Notes under the pieces: generated by a model
What the model was told of the DNA's origin: nothing
What the model saw: only the letters and a program-made list of their open reading frames with translations
Database searches by the model: none
Part shown: one piece after another, positions 21,176-34,000 of the stretch
Numbering within the stretch: position 1 is the first letter of the stretch
How the letters are laid out: each line of letters begins with the position of its first letter
Made by a program: the position numbers and the translations under genes
Assembly: GCA_022495995.1 (NCBI GenBank)
Contig: JAFEMH010007468.1
Coordinates: forward strand, 24,479-88,478
Direction: 5' to 3'
From: Adenophora triphylla var. japonica
Taxonomy: Eukaryota > Streptophyta > Magnoliopsida > Asterales > Campanulaceae
DNA length: 64,000 nt

Positions 21176-21745
21176 AAACTATTACTTTATATGCATACAA
21201 TCATTACATTATGTTATAGTAACTATTACTTTTCACAAACCGAAAAAAAAAACAAAATTTAAAATTTTAATCGAAGGATTCCGATCCTGATTCGGACTAT
21301 ATATGTATTACTTTATATGCATACAATCATTACTTTTTAAAAACTGAAAATATGGAAATTTTGGAAGAATTTGATTTATAAAAATTCATGGGCTAAAATG
21401 AAAAATAAAATCTCAAAGAGCGAGGTGCAAAAATTTTTTTTATAGTGGTCAAAGTGCGATGTTACAATTGTGAATTGCGAGACGAAACGAATACTAAATG
21501 GTACAAAATGATTAATGTTTGCTGGCCAAGGAATCAGGCAATGGTCGGCCAAGCTAAAGCAATTTGGGGCCAAGGAAGGATGGCTGGGACAAGGCTGATG
21601 GGCTGGGCAAGGCTTGGGCCGTGGAAGCTATTGATCTGCTGGGCAGTCACGTGGGCAGTGATGGGCGGGTCATGGGTCGGATCCGACCCGTCTCATGGAT
21701 GAAACGGGTATCCCTGTTCTCACCTAAGTTTTTGTCTAATATTTG

Positions 21746-21896
21746 AGTAGTTATAAAAATTTAATAGGGTCTGGGAGTTAGGAGAGAGGGGGAGAGTGGG
21801 AAAAGGGGGATAAAATATGGACGAACAAGTTAAATTTAGGATAAATTTAAATATTGGTTTCGATAATATCCCTCTCACACATTTCTTGAGAAGAGT
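21746..21896. other. Intergenic
   Basis: Short AT/GA-rich spacer with nothing recognised. Confidence 0.4.
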
Positions 21897-21898
21897 AG

Positions 21899-22036
21899 AT
21901 TTTGGGGGAAACTATTTTTTCCTTAAAATTATAAAAAGTCTTGTTTTAAAATCGAAATAAAGACACGTACAATTTTTTTTAAAAATAAAAAACAAGACTT
22001 TTTATAATATTTGAGGAAACTAGTTTCCCCCAAAAT
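21899..22036. mobile_element. Foldback MITE, 138 bp
   Basis: The left arm reads TTTGGGGGAAACTA through AAAAGTCTTGTTTT, and the right arm is its complement, giving arms of about 48 bp around a loop of about 40 bp. Possible imperfect 9-bp flanks AGAGTAGAT / AGAATAGAT. Confidence 0.7.
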
Positions 22037-22450
22037 TTTCAGAATAGATATCATAAATCCACCTTCCATTGCGAAAATCAAAATCAGATGACCATAATTA
22101 ATAAACATTTGGAGGCCTTAGAAATCAAACACCCAAACTCTTATTTGGTCTTATGTATTAGTCAAACACGGTTAAAGAATTTCCGTCACCATTTTTAGCT
22201 CGGCATGCAAATTAAGGAAATAGGTGGAAAGAAAAAATTTTGTGAGTGTAATTTGAAAATAGAAGAGAGAATTAGTGAAGAAAATAGTAAATTTAAAAAA
22301 TGTTGTGAGTATAATAGTGAATTATGAGAAAAAATGAGTGAAGAAAATAGTGAGTGGATGTAATAGAATATTAATAAAGCAAAGTTTGAATCACTAACTA
22401 ACAGACTTGAATATTTGGAAAAATAAACTTATGATTACAAACAGTAACAT

Positions 22451-22755
22451 ACTCCCTCCGCCCCGTTCGAAGTGTCTCAAAATGAGATTGGCGCGGAAAT
22501 TAAGGAAAGTGAGGTAAGAAAGAGAAAAAGGTTAAATGTTGTGAGTATGAAAAAATTAAATAGGAGAGAGAATGAGTGGGAAGAATAGTTAGGAGAGAGA
22601 ATGTTGTGAGTGTAAAAGTAAAGTAGGAGAGAGAATGAGTGGGGTAGGAAGAGTATAAAAATAATAAAAACTTTTCATTTTGGGATTGAGACACTTTAAA
22701 TGGAACGCCAAAAAAAAAAAGTTGAGACACTTCGAACGGGACTGAGGGGAGGGAG
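22451..22755. mobile_element. Stowaway-type MITE, 305 bp
   Basis: CTCCCTCCGCCCCGTTCGAA at the left and its complement at the right, with TA flanks at 22449-22450 and 22756-22757. It is closely similar to 23564-23868. Confidence 0.93.
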
Positions 22756-22757
22756 TA

Positions 22758-23310
22758 TAATATAGGAATGAATTATTAGAGGTTGACCTCAAGGCTTTAA
22801 ATGCACCATAGTCTCGCAATGAGAAAATGCAAAACACTAAAGTATGATCAAATTAGTAGAAATAGAAAAAAACATATCAAATTGAAATTACTCCGTCCTC
22901 AATGTTTATTTTATTTGTTATTTTGAAACTAATGTAATAATTTTTATTTTTTTTAATAAATCGGTGGTGGCATCTGTGACATTTTTGTAAATAATCATAA
23001 CTTCTTCTAAAATCAGGCGTGACATTTTGTAAATAATTGAAACTTATTAACACTACATTTGACACGCTTTAAAACTATAATTGACGTTGTTTACACTACC
23101 GGGGGCAATTTTTAATACAAACACTAACAATCTATTTTACATTATCACCGACATACAGAAACAGAAACACTGACACATTTTAACAGTAGCAACAATATTC
23201 TTTAAAATTAATAGTGACTAGGAATGGCAACGGGATGGGTTTGGGACAGGCTTAGCATTTCCCTAACCTATTTCTAGTTGAAATTTACAAAACTCGAAAC
23301 CCCACCCCCC
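22758..23310. other. Intergenic
   Basis: AT-rich. It includes a dispersed-repeat word shared with 15900-15950 and no gene. Confidence 0.4.
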
Positions 23311-23313
23311 CTA

Positions 23314-23435
23314 GACTATTTACAATGGGTGAGATGAAAAGGAAATGAAATGGGGTTTAGTTGGTTGAAATCATGCAATGGGTTAAATGAAATTTGGAGT
23401 TGAAATGTTTCATCCAGTTGAAATCATCCAATTTT

Positions 23436-23475
<40 letters not shown>

Positions 23476-24316
23476 CTGGTTGTGCCAAGTGTCATCCTGG
23501 TATTAGTCCGTTGGATTTTCGAATTTTTTTTTATCTCAAATCTTGGAGCTAAATTATCACATACTCCCTCCGTCCCGGCCGAAGTGTCTCAAAATGAGAT
23601 CGGCGCGGGAATTAAGGAAAGTGATGTAAGAAAGAGAAAAATGTTAAATGTTAAATGTTGTGAGTATGAAAAATTAAATAGAAGAGAGAATGAGTGGGAG
23701 GAATAGTTAGGAGAGAGAATGTTGTGAGTGTAAAAGTAAAGTAGGAGAGAGAATGAGTGGGGTAGGAAGAGTATAAAAACAATAAAAACTTTCCTTTTTG
23801 GGATTGAGACATTTTAAATGGGACGCCCAAAAAGGAAAGTTGAGACACTTTGATCGGGACGGAGGGAGTAGTAAATTTTTTTTTTTTAAAAATTTTTTTT
23901 TGCCAAAATTCATCATTTTTTTCCCTATAAATTGATGCAAGTTTCATTTGGACACCAAAAAAAATACACTCATTTCTCAATTATTCTTCTTCATTTTAGC
24001 CTTTATTTAAAAAAATTCATCATTTTTTCCCTATAAATTGATGCAATATTTTTTTTAATTAGGTGTGAAATATTTTTTTAATTATAAATAATAATAATAA
24101 TTATTATTATTTTACTAATCATAAAAATAAAGAATATAAATAAAATAAAAGTGGTGGAGTATAGAATGATGAGTTGGAAGGAGTTGAAATTTAATTTAAT
24201 TTAGCCATTGTAGGGTGATTAAATGAAATGGGTAGTTGAAATATGAGGTGGATGAGATAAAGTGTTAAAGTAGTTAAATGAAATGAGATGATAGGATGAA
24301 ACCATTGTGGGTAGTC
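23314..24316. mobile_element. PIF/Harbinger-like MITE enclosing a Stowaway
   Basis: The left end reads GACTATTTACAATGG, and the right read inwards is GACTACCCACAATGG. Flanking triplets CTA (23311-23313) and TTA (24317-24319) fit a TWA-type target with one change. It contains a 38-bp poly-T tract (23438-23475) and a nested Stowaway. Confidence 0.6.
23564..23868. mobile_element. Stowaway-type MITE, 305 bp
   Basis: Ends CTCCCTCCGTCCCGGCC and GGGACGGAGGGAG, with TA flanks. It has the same length as, and is nearly identical to, the copy at 22451-22755, so both are recent. Confidence 0.93.
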
Positions 24317-24319
24317 TTA

Positions 24320-25015
24320 GGCTTGTCCTGCCTCGTTTAGTTCAAATCATGTTAGAAAAATACGTCTTCATTTTGTAATGCTGCTAATTTTTTTAATATT
24401 TTTTTTTCATCTTTTAAAGTATAAAATAATGAATTATATTATCAAACATAAATTAAAATTATATATAAATATACAAATAAAGATGTATACTACTCGGATC
24501 TAACAAAAAATGACACACAATAAGATTCACATATTTTAACACACAAAGTTATAGTCATCGGATCTAATTTGCAATTTGGGTTATGAAAAGTAGCCAATAA
24601 TTTGCCTTGGCGATCTATCTTTGACTTTAGGCCAAATTGGAGAGTAGAATTTAAGATGAAATTAAAATTCATCAAATAAATGCCACCTCTTCAATTAACA
24701 AGTTTTAAACAATTGATGAGCAAGTAAATGAACAGAGACTCTTGGCCACACATGCAGGGACATTATCATTTCTAGACAACCAAATGCATTCAGCAGTGAG
24801 ACTTTAACTGCTTCCTCCATCCAAAATGAATAGCCAAAAAGTTTACAAAATTGCTCTTGATTTAGTCAAGAACAGAATTGAATTTTTTTTGGACATTGGT
24901 GGTAGTAATTATACACTATTGCATTCCATAATATCAAATAACTTAGAACCAATTAGCAAACAAACCTCTCTACTCAATACAACACCCGAAAACGTTACCC
25001 TCTTTACAGAAGACA
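24320..25015. other. 3' flank of the RING-H2 gene
   Basis: AT-rich. It probably includes the 3' UTR of the minus-strand gene that ends at 25016. No other gene was seen. Confidence 0.4.
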
Positions 25016-28000
25016 TTACAATTTGTCATTGACTTTATAAGCAGAAACATCTATAACCGTTCGACAGTTGGGGCAATCTCCACAAGTCTTAACCCACGGA
25101 CCCAAGCAGACCGAATGGAACCTATGTTCACAAGGCAAACACATTACCACATCTAACTCCTTGAAAGCTTCAAGACATATACTGCATTCCCGTGATACCC
25201 TTGACATTCTTTCATAACTAGATTCTGTGTTGCTAAAAACTTCAACATGTAGGCGGTCAAAGGCATCTCGGGTCAAACCAGCTGGACGCTTTTTTGTTTC
25301 CTGTAGTGCTCCCAACCTTCCTGCTCGGGGGTAGGTGTTAGCTGTCACTTCAGCAAGCCAATCCCTCGAGTTTTCTGTTTCCATATCATCAAGCCCGATG
25401 TAACTTCCATTGCGAAGTGTGTAGTCATCGTGATTAATGTCAAATGAAATCCCGTGGCTTTGCCTAAAATAAAATGCATAAATCGGACATTAATTTGTGG
25501 ACTTGATAACAGCCATATTTTGAAACATTTTTTTTCTGAAAAAAACTTACCGGGCTATTATTGATGCGCCTAGAAGATTGTTTAATGAATTACATACAGT
25601 AGACTGAGCTTAATAACTTCCAGCTTACAAGTTTGGGCTCTTAAATTTTTTTCTTAACCCTATAAATGGTTGGCATCCCCAATCCCACAGCAGAACATAT
25701 ACAGATCATTCAACTAATTTACAGTAAGTGAGCAATGGAAGTAGTTATGGACCCGGATGCAAAGTTCCAGAATAAAAGTCCTAACTTTTTTGTTGTTAAC
25801 AAGAATGTACCACTTTGAGCAATAATTTTAAGTTAATATAATTATCATAATGAAAATTTTAAAGTTGTTATTGATACACAATTATATGTACTATCAATAA
25901 TAATATTTAGATGTTTATTAGGATAATTAAATTAACCTAAAATTATTTCTCAAAAAATCTTCGTGTTAACAACAAAAAAAGATAACACTTAGTCTGATAC
26001 AAGGGTAGTACCATATAAAAAGTAGCATCTAACCTAAAAAGCTAACAAATCTAGTCTGGTCTTCTGGCAATTTTCTGTGTTTGTGTATGAGTTTTCGCAT
26101 CTATGCGTTGGAGTGACAGCTTGTTAAAACAGATATACGTAGAAAACATAAAATAAATCAATCACACAACACAATGATATACGTGGTTCATCAACTTTGC
26201 TACGTACACGGGCAGAGGTCAAGAATATTATTATCAACTGACAATCACCGAATACAATCTATAATCTAATGCACGAATTATTGATCATAATAATTCACAG
26301 TTGTGCAAACCCTGTACATCTAAAGAAAACAGAAAGAAAAGAAAACTCTTGTAACACCTATAATTATTGATCTCTATCACACGAGAAATTACAACCATAA
26401 AAAACTGCTAGTTAATAGGGCTTATTTATAATGTTTATTCCTAACCCTACAAGGTTTTCTAATCTTGCACCAATTTCGCCGCTGATTAGGCCCAATCCGG
26501 ACAGAAGCGCGATCGCTCCTTTTTGGCAAGTGATCGCACCAAAATTTCATAAACTCCGCGCGATCGCGCCCTCTTCATGGCGCGATCGCTCCTTCGATCT
26601 GTCATATGAATTACCGATTTCCCCTTTGTTCAATCGCCTAATTTGTTCCTAAATTAGATGACATCAAACCAAACAAATCTCCACCTTGACATCTAACCTC
26701 CCTATCACAAAACCAAAACTCTCCTCTGCCTCGTATGTGTTATGCCAAACACCAAACTTGTCCTCCGAACAATCAAAACTATATCTTCCTATAAACCCAA
26801 ATCGTGTTATGCCGAACACCAAAAATCTTGCTGGAAAAGTTGATCAAACCCGTTCAACAAGTAAACAAATGTGTCTACACCCAAATGTGTCCCCCGGACA
26901 CCCAAACCGTGTTGCGGCAAGCACACCAATGTGTTTACAAAACACCCAAATGTGCCAATGCAGTAATCACTCAAAATCGCCTCAACCGGCAATTTGGCAA
27001 ATTCGGTCGATATTGGATCTTGCCAACCCAAACAAATGAAGCGCCCAAATTCGTAATCCCCAATAGTACGTACCTTTTCCTCGATTCCTTTCTCACTTCC
27101 CAATTATGTGCGTTGACTTACTAACCGTTGCTTGCCTAGTTCAACTCCACCTTTAGTAACTTCCTGCTCCACCTATTTGTCAACCTCCCCACACGAAGCC
27201 ATGCAACATGCTTCCTTCAGATGAGTCTCTACCATACCTTCTGTTGTACGATGCTCGACATCCAAAACCAAAAACGTAGAACCTTATAGGACGTACAAGG
27301 AACCTTGTTTTACCCGTTTCAGAATTACATTTGAACCCCTACAGACATTTACTGCTCCACCTTCACCTTTGAAACTATATCCCATTTTGTCTAACCGACT
27401 AATCGATATCAGATTTTTCATTACTTCATGAACATGCCTAACCTTGTTCAATGTACAGAACTTATCACTCAAAGTTCGCACCCTGATGGAATCCATGCCA
27501 ACTCCCTTGAAGAAAAAATCGTTAGTAATATAAATATCACCCCTTCCGTCTTCTCGTACGTTGCAAATCATTCCCTGCGCGAACACATGTGATAAAAGGC
27601 CCCAGAATCAAGAATCTATGTCTCTATCACACCTTTGTCTTCTTCGATTACTGGGAAATAGTCCTTCTCATCGTCTTCTGCCATAGCTGTAGTATACCCA
27701 AATTGCTCGCTCTTATTTATCATAGGACATTCACATTTTCAATGCCCATTTTCCTTACAGTAAGTACAAATATCTCCAGGTATTTGACCCCTTTTATGAA
27801 AACCTTTGTTTCTCCTACCTTAGCCCATATTGCCTTCTGCAACCAACCCTGACTGAGATTATGTAGATAAACCGCTCGCCTTGCGGCGCAAATCTCTTAT
27901 ATTGAGATTATTCTTAAACTCTTCCAAAGTAACCGTATCCATACCATTAATGCAGTAATCCACAAATCCCTTATATGACAGTAGTAAGGAAACACACAAC

Positions 28001-31000
28001 ATAAAAGCAGTATCCTCATCTTCAACCTTAACATCAATATTACGCAACTTAAGTAATAAAGATGTAAACCGATCTATATGATCCCTAATGTGCGTACCTT
28101 CCATCATTCGCAGCGAATACATCTTCTGCTTCAGAGACAGCTTGTTTGTCAATGATCGCGTCAGATACATATATTCCAACACAAGCCACAAAGCACCTCC
28201 GGAATAAGAATCTGCAATATCCGCCAGAACATTATCATCTAAGCATCTGATGATTTTAGAGTGGGCCCTCTCATCTAGCGTGATCAGATCTACTGTTTCT
28301 TTATCATCTGCCTTGCCTGAACCCTCCACTGTCGCAATCTCTACAGCACCTATGGAACCGGTTACCACTGGCCCTTTGAATCCTGACGATTCCAGATTGC
28401 ATCAGCTAGCGGAGCCCACAAACCCTTGACTATCAACAATGCCTTCATCTTGATCTGCCAAAGAGAAAAACAATTCTTCCCATTGAACTTGTCAACTAAC
28501 TTGTGACTCAAATCCTGATCCCATCTTGTTTTGCAGCGGAACACCCTAGACCTTTATTAATCTAACCGCCTCTGATACCAATTTGTTATAACAGATATAT
28601 GTAAAAGACAAAAAATAAATCAATCACACAACACAACGATATACGTGGTTCACCAACTTGACTACGTCACGGGCAGAGGGCAAGAATATTATTATCAACG
28701 GGAATCACCGAATACAATCTCTAATATAATGCACAAATTCTTGATTACAAGAATTCACAACTGTGCAAACCCTGGATCTAGAGAAACCAGAAACCCTTGG
28801 AACCTTTAGAATTATTGATCTCTATCACAATAAGAATTACAACCATAAAAAACTGCTAGGGAATAAGGCTTAATTATACTGCCTACTCCTAACCGTGCAG
28901 GGTTTTCTAATCCTTCACCAATTCTGTCGTTGATCAGGCCCAATCCGGACAGGCGCACGATCGTTCCTTTCTGACGCGCGATCGCACCAAAATACCGAAA
29001 ACTCCGCGCGATCGCGCCTTCTTCGTGACGTGGTCGCTCCCTTCGGTCTGTCACAGGAATTAGCTATTTGCCCTTTGTTCGATCTACTAAGTTGTTCCCA
29101 AATTAGATGGCATCAAACCCAATAGAGCTGATTGGAGAGCATAATGAAAATAAAATTCAAGGTAGAATGCAATAATAGATAAATTACCAGTTGTTCAATT
29201 GTTCTGTGTAATGGGACATTTTTTTAATCTATTATTCAACTGGTAGGTTGAATTCTAGGTGAATAACTGAACTTGTTTTGACAATCTTGAGATATACAAA
29301 GAGAAAATGATAAGTTAAAGATAAAGACAAAGACAAACAATCATCTCAAGTCTCAAATTACTGGTTATAACTAGAACCCTTAACCTGCACTTATCTTGTA
29401 ACGAGAAGATTCAATGACCAATTGGTGATGCATGCCAAATCGCAGTTAAATAGCTGGGAAAAGGAGGTGGGTCATATATTAAGTTAGATTTTCCAGGAGA
29501 TAGTAAATACCTGTTTCCAGATACGGAAACTCCTCTTAGTCTTTCAAGAAGCCTTTCCCTTGCAAGTAATACATCCCCTGGAAGCCTATCATTCCCTGTG
29601 ACTCTTTGTCTATTACGGAAACTCCTCTTAGTCTTTCAAAATAAACATAAATCCCACCCATCACCTGCTTTCTCATCATCCTCTTCATCTCACCTTCCCT
29701 TTCCCATTTCCAATCCCTGCGTTTCGATCCATCAATAATGTAGTCGACCCACACTTGGCAAGCCAAGGCATTTTCCTCTTCTACATCTACAAAATCGGAT
29801 CCTAGATCTTTCCACTTCTAACTTGAAGAAGATGCGGCGTCAGCAATCCAGTGCTAAACGGTATGTTCCTTCCAATTCCGTTTCTTTCTTTTTTTCCATC
29901 AAATTTTGGTGCGGTGCTGTAGTGTTTTGTTTACTTTGGGGATTTTGGTTGCAGGAACAGCGGAAGAGGTCGATGAATTAGGGAGGACAGTGGGTTTGAA
30001 GTATTGATTTCAAAAGGGAGAGCAAATAGAATAAAAATATACAAACCAAAAGAGATGAACAGACGAGTAAAGTAGATCATGACTTCAGGTCGTCCGAGGT
30101 TTCAATAGCTCCAGTGGTTGAATAACTCTTGTGGATGAAGAAGCGGCTGCGAAAGTGGTAAGGCCTTAACCTTCTTCTCTCTCCATTTTCATCTCTCTTT
30201 TTCTTTAATTTTCTTTCTCCAGTAGGTTTTCAATGTGACATTATCATGAATGGCACCATGTTTACTGATTTAGGTGAATATCAGGGGGTATATAATTTCA
30301 AAACTCCAATAGAGGATGAAGAAGACGGATAGGGGTGCGTAGGGAGAAAGAGAAGTGGGTTTGACGATAAAATCCAGATCTAAATGTGTTTGCGGTTTGG
30401 GGTGAGTTCAAAAGAGGTGGTAACGCCTCGGAGGATGGTGGTTGAATGCGATCGTGTTTCTTTTAATTTTTTTTTAAAGCGGTAGATTATCATAGTTGGG
30501 TCACCGTTTATGTAAAATTTGATTGGATTTAAAACGAATGTGAATTTCATAGTAAATTTTGAAAAGAGGATGTTTATTTGCATTGTGTGTATTGTCATTT
30601 AGCGCGATGAATTATTTTGATTTGGTATAACATTTGCATTTGTGGTCATTTGGGGAATGTGACTGTAAGAAAATTTCTATTTTTTTTTTAAACAAGCACA
30701 ATAGGCGAGTCGAATACGGGAAAATGGAAAGTTGGTTGAGCGAAATCAAAGGGAATGATGGGCAGCCTTTGGGGGAGACAAAGATGAAAAGTCATGAGGC
30801 GAATATGGGGTAAGAAATTTAAAAAGGGAGGAAACTAGACATATTTGTATGTTTTTATTTTATTTTTAAAACAATTACTATATATTTTCAAGTACTTATT
30901 TTATTATATCCATACCAAAAAAGATACAATTCTATTCAGTGAATATTCAAAAAAAATATTACCCATACAAAATTTTATTGCAAGTTGATTTATACATTTT

Positions 31001-34000
31001 TTGACAAGAAAGAGGGGTAGGGGAATGGAACCCCTAACCTCCATGGGATTATGCATAAAGTCTCTTTTATATGAGATGGGATCTTTAAAAATATGGAAGT
31101 AATTTTGGGTTAAATAAAAAAGAGTACGTATTTTTTGATGATAAGAGTTATTCCTTTCTCTTAAATTAATGTCTATTTTTCTTGATTTAATAAACATCTA
31201 CTCCCTCCGTCCCATTCCAAGAGTCACTTTTTACCCAAAAGGGTGTCCCGTTTGAAGCGTCACCCTTTCCTAAAAAGGAAATGTTTTATTAATATTCTAT
31301 TATCCCATCCACTATTTCCTCCACTAATTCTCTCTCCTCTACACTCACAACACTTTTTAAATTCACTATTTCCTCCACTAATTCTCTCTCCTATTTTCAA
31401 ATTACACTCACAACATTTTTTCTTCCCACCTATTTCCTTAATTTGCGTGTCGGGCTAAAAATGGCGACGCTCTTGGTGGGACGGAGGGAGTATTCTATTC
31501 AGAAAAAATATTATAAGAATTTGTTATTAAACTATGTGACTAACTACTTTTTTTAATTTTAATGAGAAAAACTTGGGTGAGCCCTTACCCGTGACACAGA
31601 TGTAAGACGGGTTGTCCCACTCATCCGCTCAGGTCGGTCCCTCCCAAGCCTTAACTCGCGCGTTCATCGTTTGTCATGTGTCTATTTTTTAAAAAATTAA
31701 CAACTTTAAAATGAAATAACTTGAGATTTTGAAGCAAAAAAAATTTCGAAAACATTGTTGTGTTCGTCTCGACGAGACGAAATAGTAGCATAATGATGTG
31801 ATTTTGAATTATTTTTTGGAAAATTATATTTGTATAAACAAAATAGTTAATTTGTTCGTTACCTGAAATGTAACACTTAATATGAGAAATGTTTGGTCAC
31901 ATTTTGCTGCATTTTTTATTTTGTTTTTGTTTTTGTTTTATCTTTTAAAAATGACAATATTCTAGCTACTTACAATATTGTTATTTGGTTATATTTTTCT
32001 AAGATTTTGTAGAGGATAATTACATGGACAAACAATAACAATTATATTTGAATAAGAGACTTTTATTTGAGTCGTGTGTAATTAAATTGCAATGTATTTC
32101 AAAAAATATTCCATTTTCCATTATCACTTATCGTTATATTTTGATCATTATAATTAAAATTGTTAATGTGTAAATTTAAAAAGTTGTTGTTTTACTTTTT
32201 CACTTAACACTTATTATTTCATCACAATTATTTTTTTTTTGTTTGTAAATTAAAAAATAAATCCTTATATCGCCGTGCATCGCACGGGGTACTGCTAGTG
32301 AGTTAGCAAACAGTAAGCAGGAAATTTGGAAAAACTCGTCTAAGATTCCTACTTGAAGTAACTGAGTATCTTACAAAATCGCCCTCCTTCCCAAACGGAA
32401 TGGCTCATTAAAAAAGTCCTTATATTAGTGCTTTAGGTGGCAGCTCAGTTTTTTTTTTTTATGACAATGACCCTTACTACCAAAGCATTCATAAGCTCAG
32501 TTCTTGACCTCAGCTCACATGCCCTATTTTCTATTATAGGGCTTCCATTCAAATAGTCCAATTGCGAATTCCGACTGAATCATCGAAATACTGTAGGGTT
32601 CTCTCGTGTGTATTCATTGAAATACAGAAGGGTTATATTAATCATTGAAATTAAAGGCATTTATGAAAATTGATTTTAATAGGAGTACTATTAAATCTTG
32701 TAGGGTTCTTTCGTGTGAGAGAGAAATGTGTACTCTTTTGACTGAAATAAGGCTAATCAGACTTTTAAACCCTTGTATTATTATGAAGCTGTGGTTTTAA
32801 CCATCGTTGTTTTTTTTTTGCAATTTTAACCACCCTTCTAATATTACGCAGTCATATTAACCTTATTCCCAAACTCCGTTAAAAAAATCTAACTTTCGTT
32901 AAATAATTTAACGAAACATAACAAGATTATAACCTAGATGATGACTTATGTTGGGTAGGGACGAAGGTTTGATGAAGCAACAATGGTGGATTTGTAGATT
33001 TGGTGGGTCAATTGTAGAGAGAGAATGAGGAGAGGTCCGAAACTAGAGAGAGAAGGAGGGATGGAAGCAGTATGGTTTATGAGAAAGGGGAGAAACTCAC
33101 GTTTCCCTTATTTTTTTATTTTTTTAATTTTTTATGACAATGACCCTTACTACCAAAGCATTCATAAGCTCAGTTCTTGACCTCAGCTCACATGCCCTAT
33201 TTGGATCTATAACTCCTGTGCTTCCACTCACTTAGACTCACGTTAAATTATTTAACGAAAGTTAGATTTTTTAATGTGTATTTTGAAATGAGGTTAATAT
33301 TAATCATTGTAATTAGAAGGGTGGTTAAAATTGATTTTAAAAACAACGATGGTTAAAACTGACACTGTAGGGTTCACTCGTGTGAGGGTTTAAAAGTACT
33401 CTTTTGACTGAAATAATGAATACTCACACCATCCCTCATTTCATTTATATTAGTGCCAGTTTGGTAGCCCGTCTTAGCACCAAATGAAATTAATAATCTC
33501 GAAGTCGAGTGTTTGGTAGAAAAAAAAACAACGATATAAATTATCATTTTCACTGGAATCAGCTTCTTATCCCCTCCTTATTTATCCCAATGAAAGGGTG
33601 GTATTATTTATGAGGGTATTAGAACACGGTGGATAAAAATATTTTTGACGAAACTATCCCCAATATATATGTCAACTATTAAATGGCTTGACCTTCCATA
33701 TTTAATTATACAAAATGTTAACATGTTGTCAATTTAGAAAAAAAAGTGCTAATTTTTTTTAATTGTACCCTTGATTGTCTCTTTATAATTGTACGGGTAA
33801 TTTGGTCTTTAAAAGAACATTGTCTTGTTTTATGTGATTTCTATCAAACAAAAATTTATATTTTCAATCAGTATTATTCGGAAGTCTTATTATTAATCCT
33901 AGGATTAACAATCCCCTCACTATTAATGCAGGCTAATCCCACTCAGCTACCAAATGAGCCAAAACTCACTGTTTTAAGGCATAAACTCGCTATTTTATTG

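Larger units (their letters stand above)
19451..21736. mobile_element. Pack-MULE-like element carrying a KUP/HAK fragment
   Basis: The element is 2286 bp with perfect 9-bp duplication TAATATTTG (19442-19450, 21737-21745). The terminal inverted repeats are about 60 bp: the left begins GAGCTGGTCTCCCATGAGAA, and the right read inwards begins GACAAAAACTTAGGTGAGAA; both then share ATGAGACGGGTCGGA. Contents from left to right are unassigned sequence, a potassium-transporter exon fragment (20018-20167), and a 125-bp tandem array (20177-21175) with a nested Stowaway. No transposase is present. Confidence 0.88.
26122..29124 (-). mobile_element. Ty1/copia element, internally deleted, with both LTRs
   Basis: The element is 3.0 kb in minus orientation. 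LTRs are 26122-26675 (3') and 28584-29124 (5'). A tRNA-Met-type primer-binding site TGGTATCAGAGG follows the 5' LTR, and a purine-rich tract AAGGTGGAGATT precedes the 3' LTR. The flanks CAGCT (26117-26121) and GAGCT (29125-29129) fit a 5-bp target duplication with one change. The internal part holds broken gag and a GAG-pre-integrase stub; integrase and reverse transcriptase are missing. It sits in intron 2 of the RING-H2 gene, in the same orientation as the gene. Confidence 0.88.
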
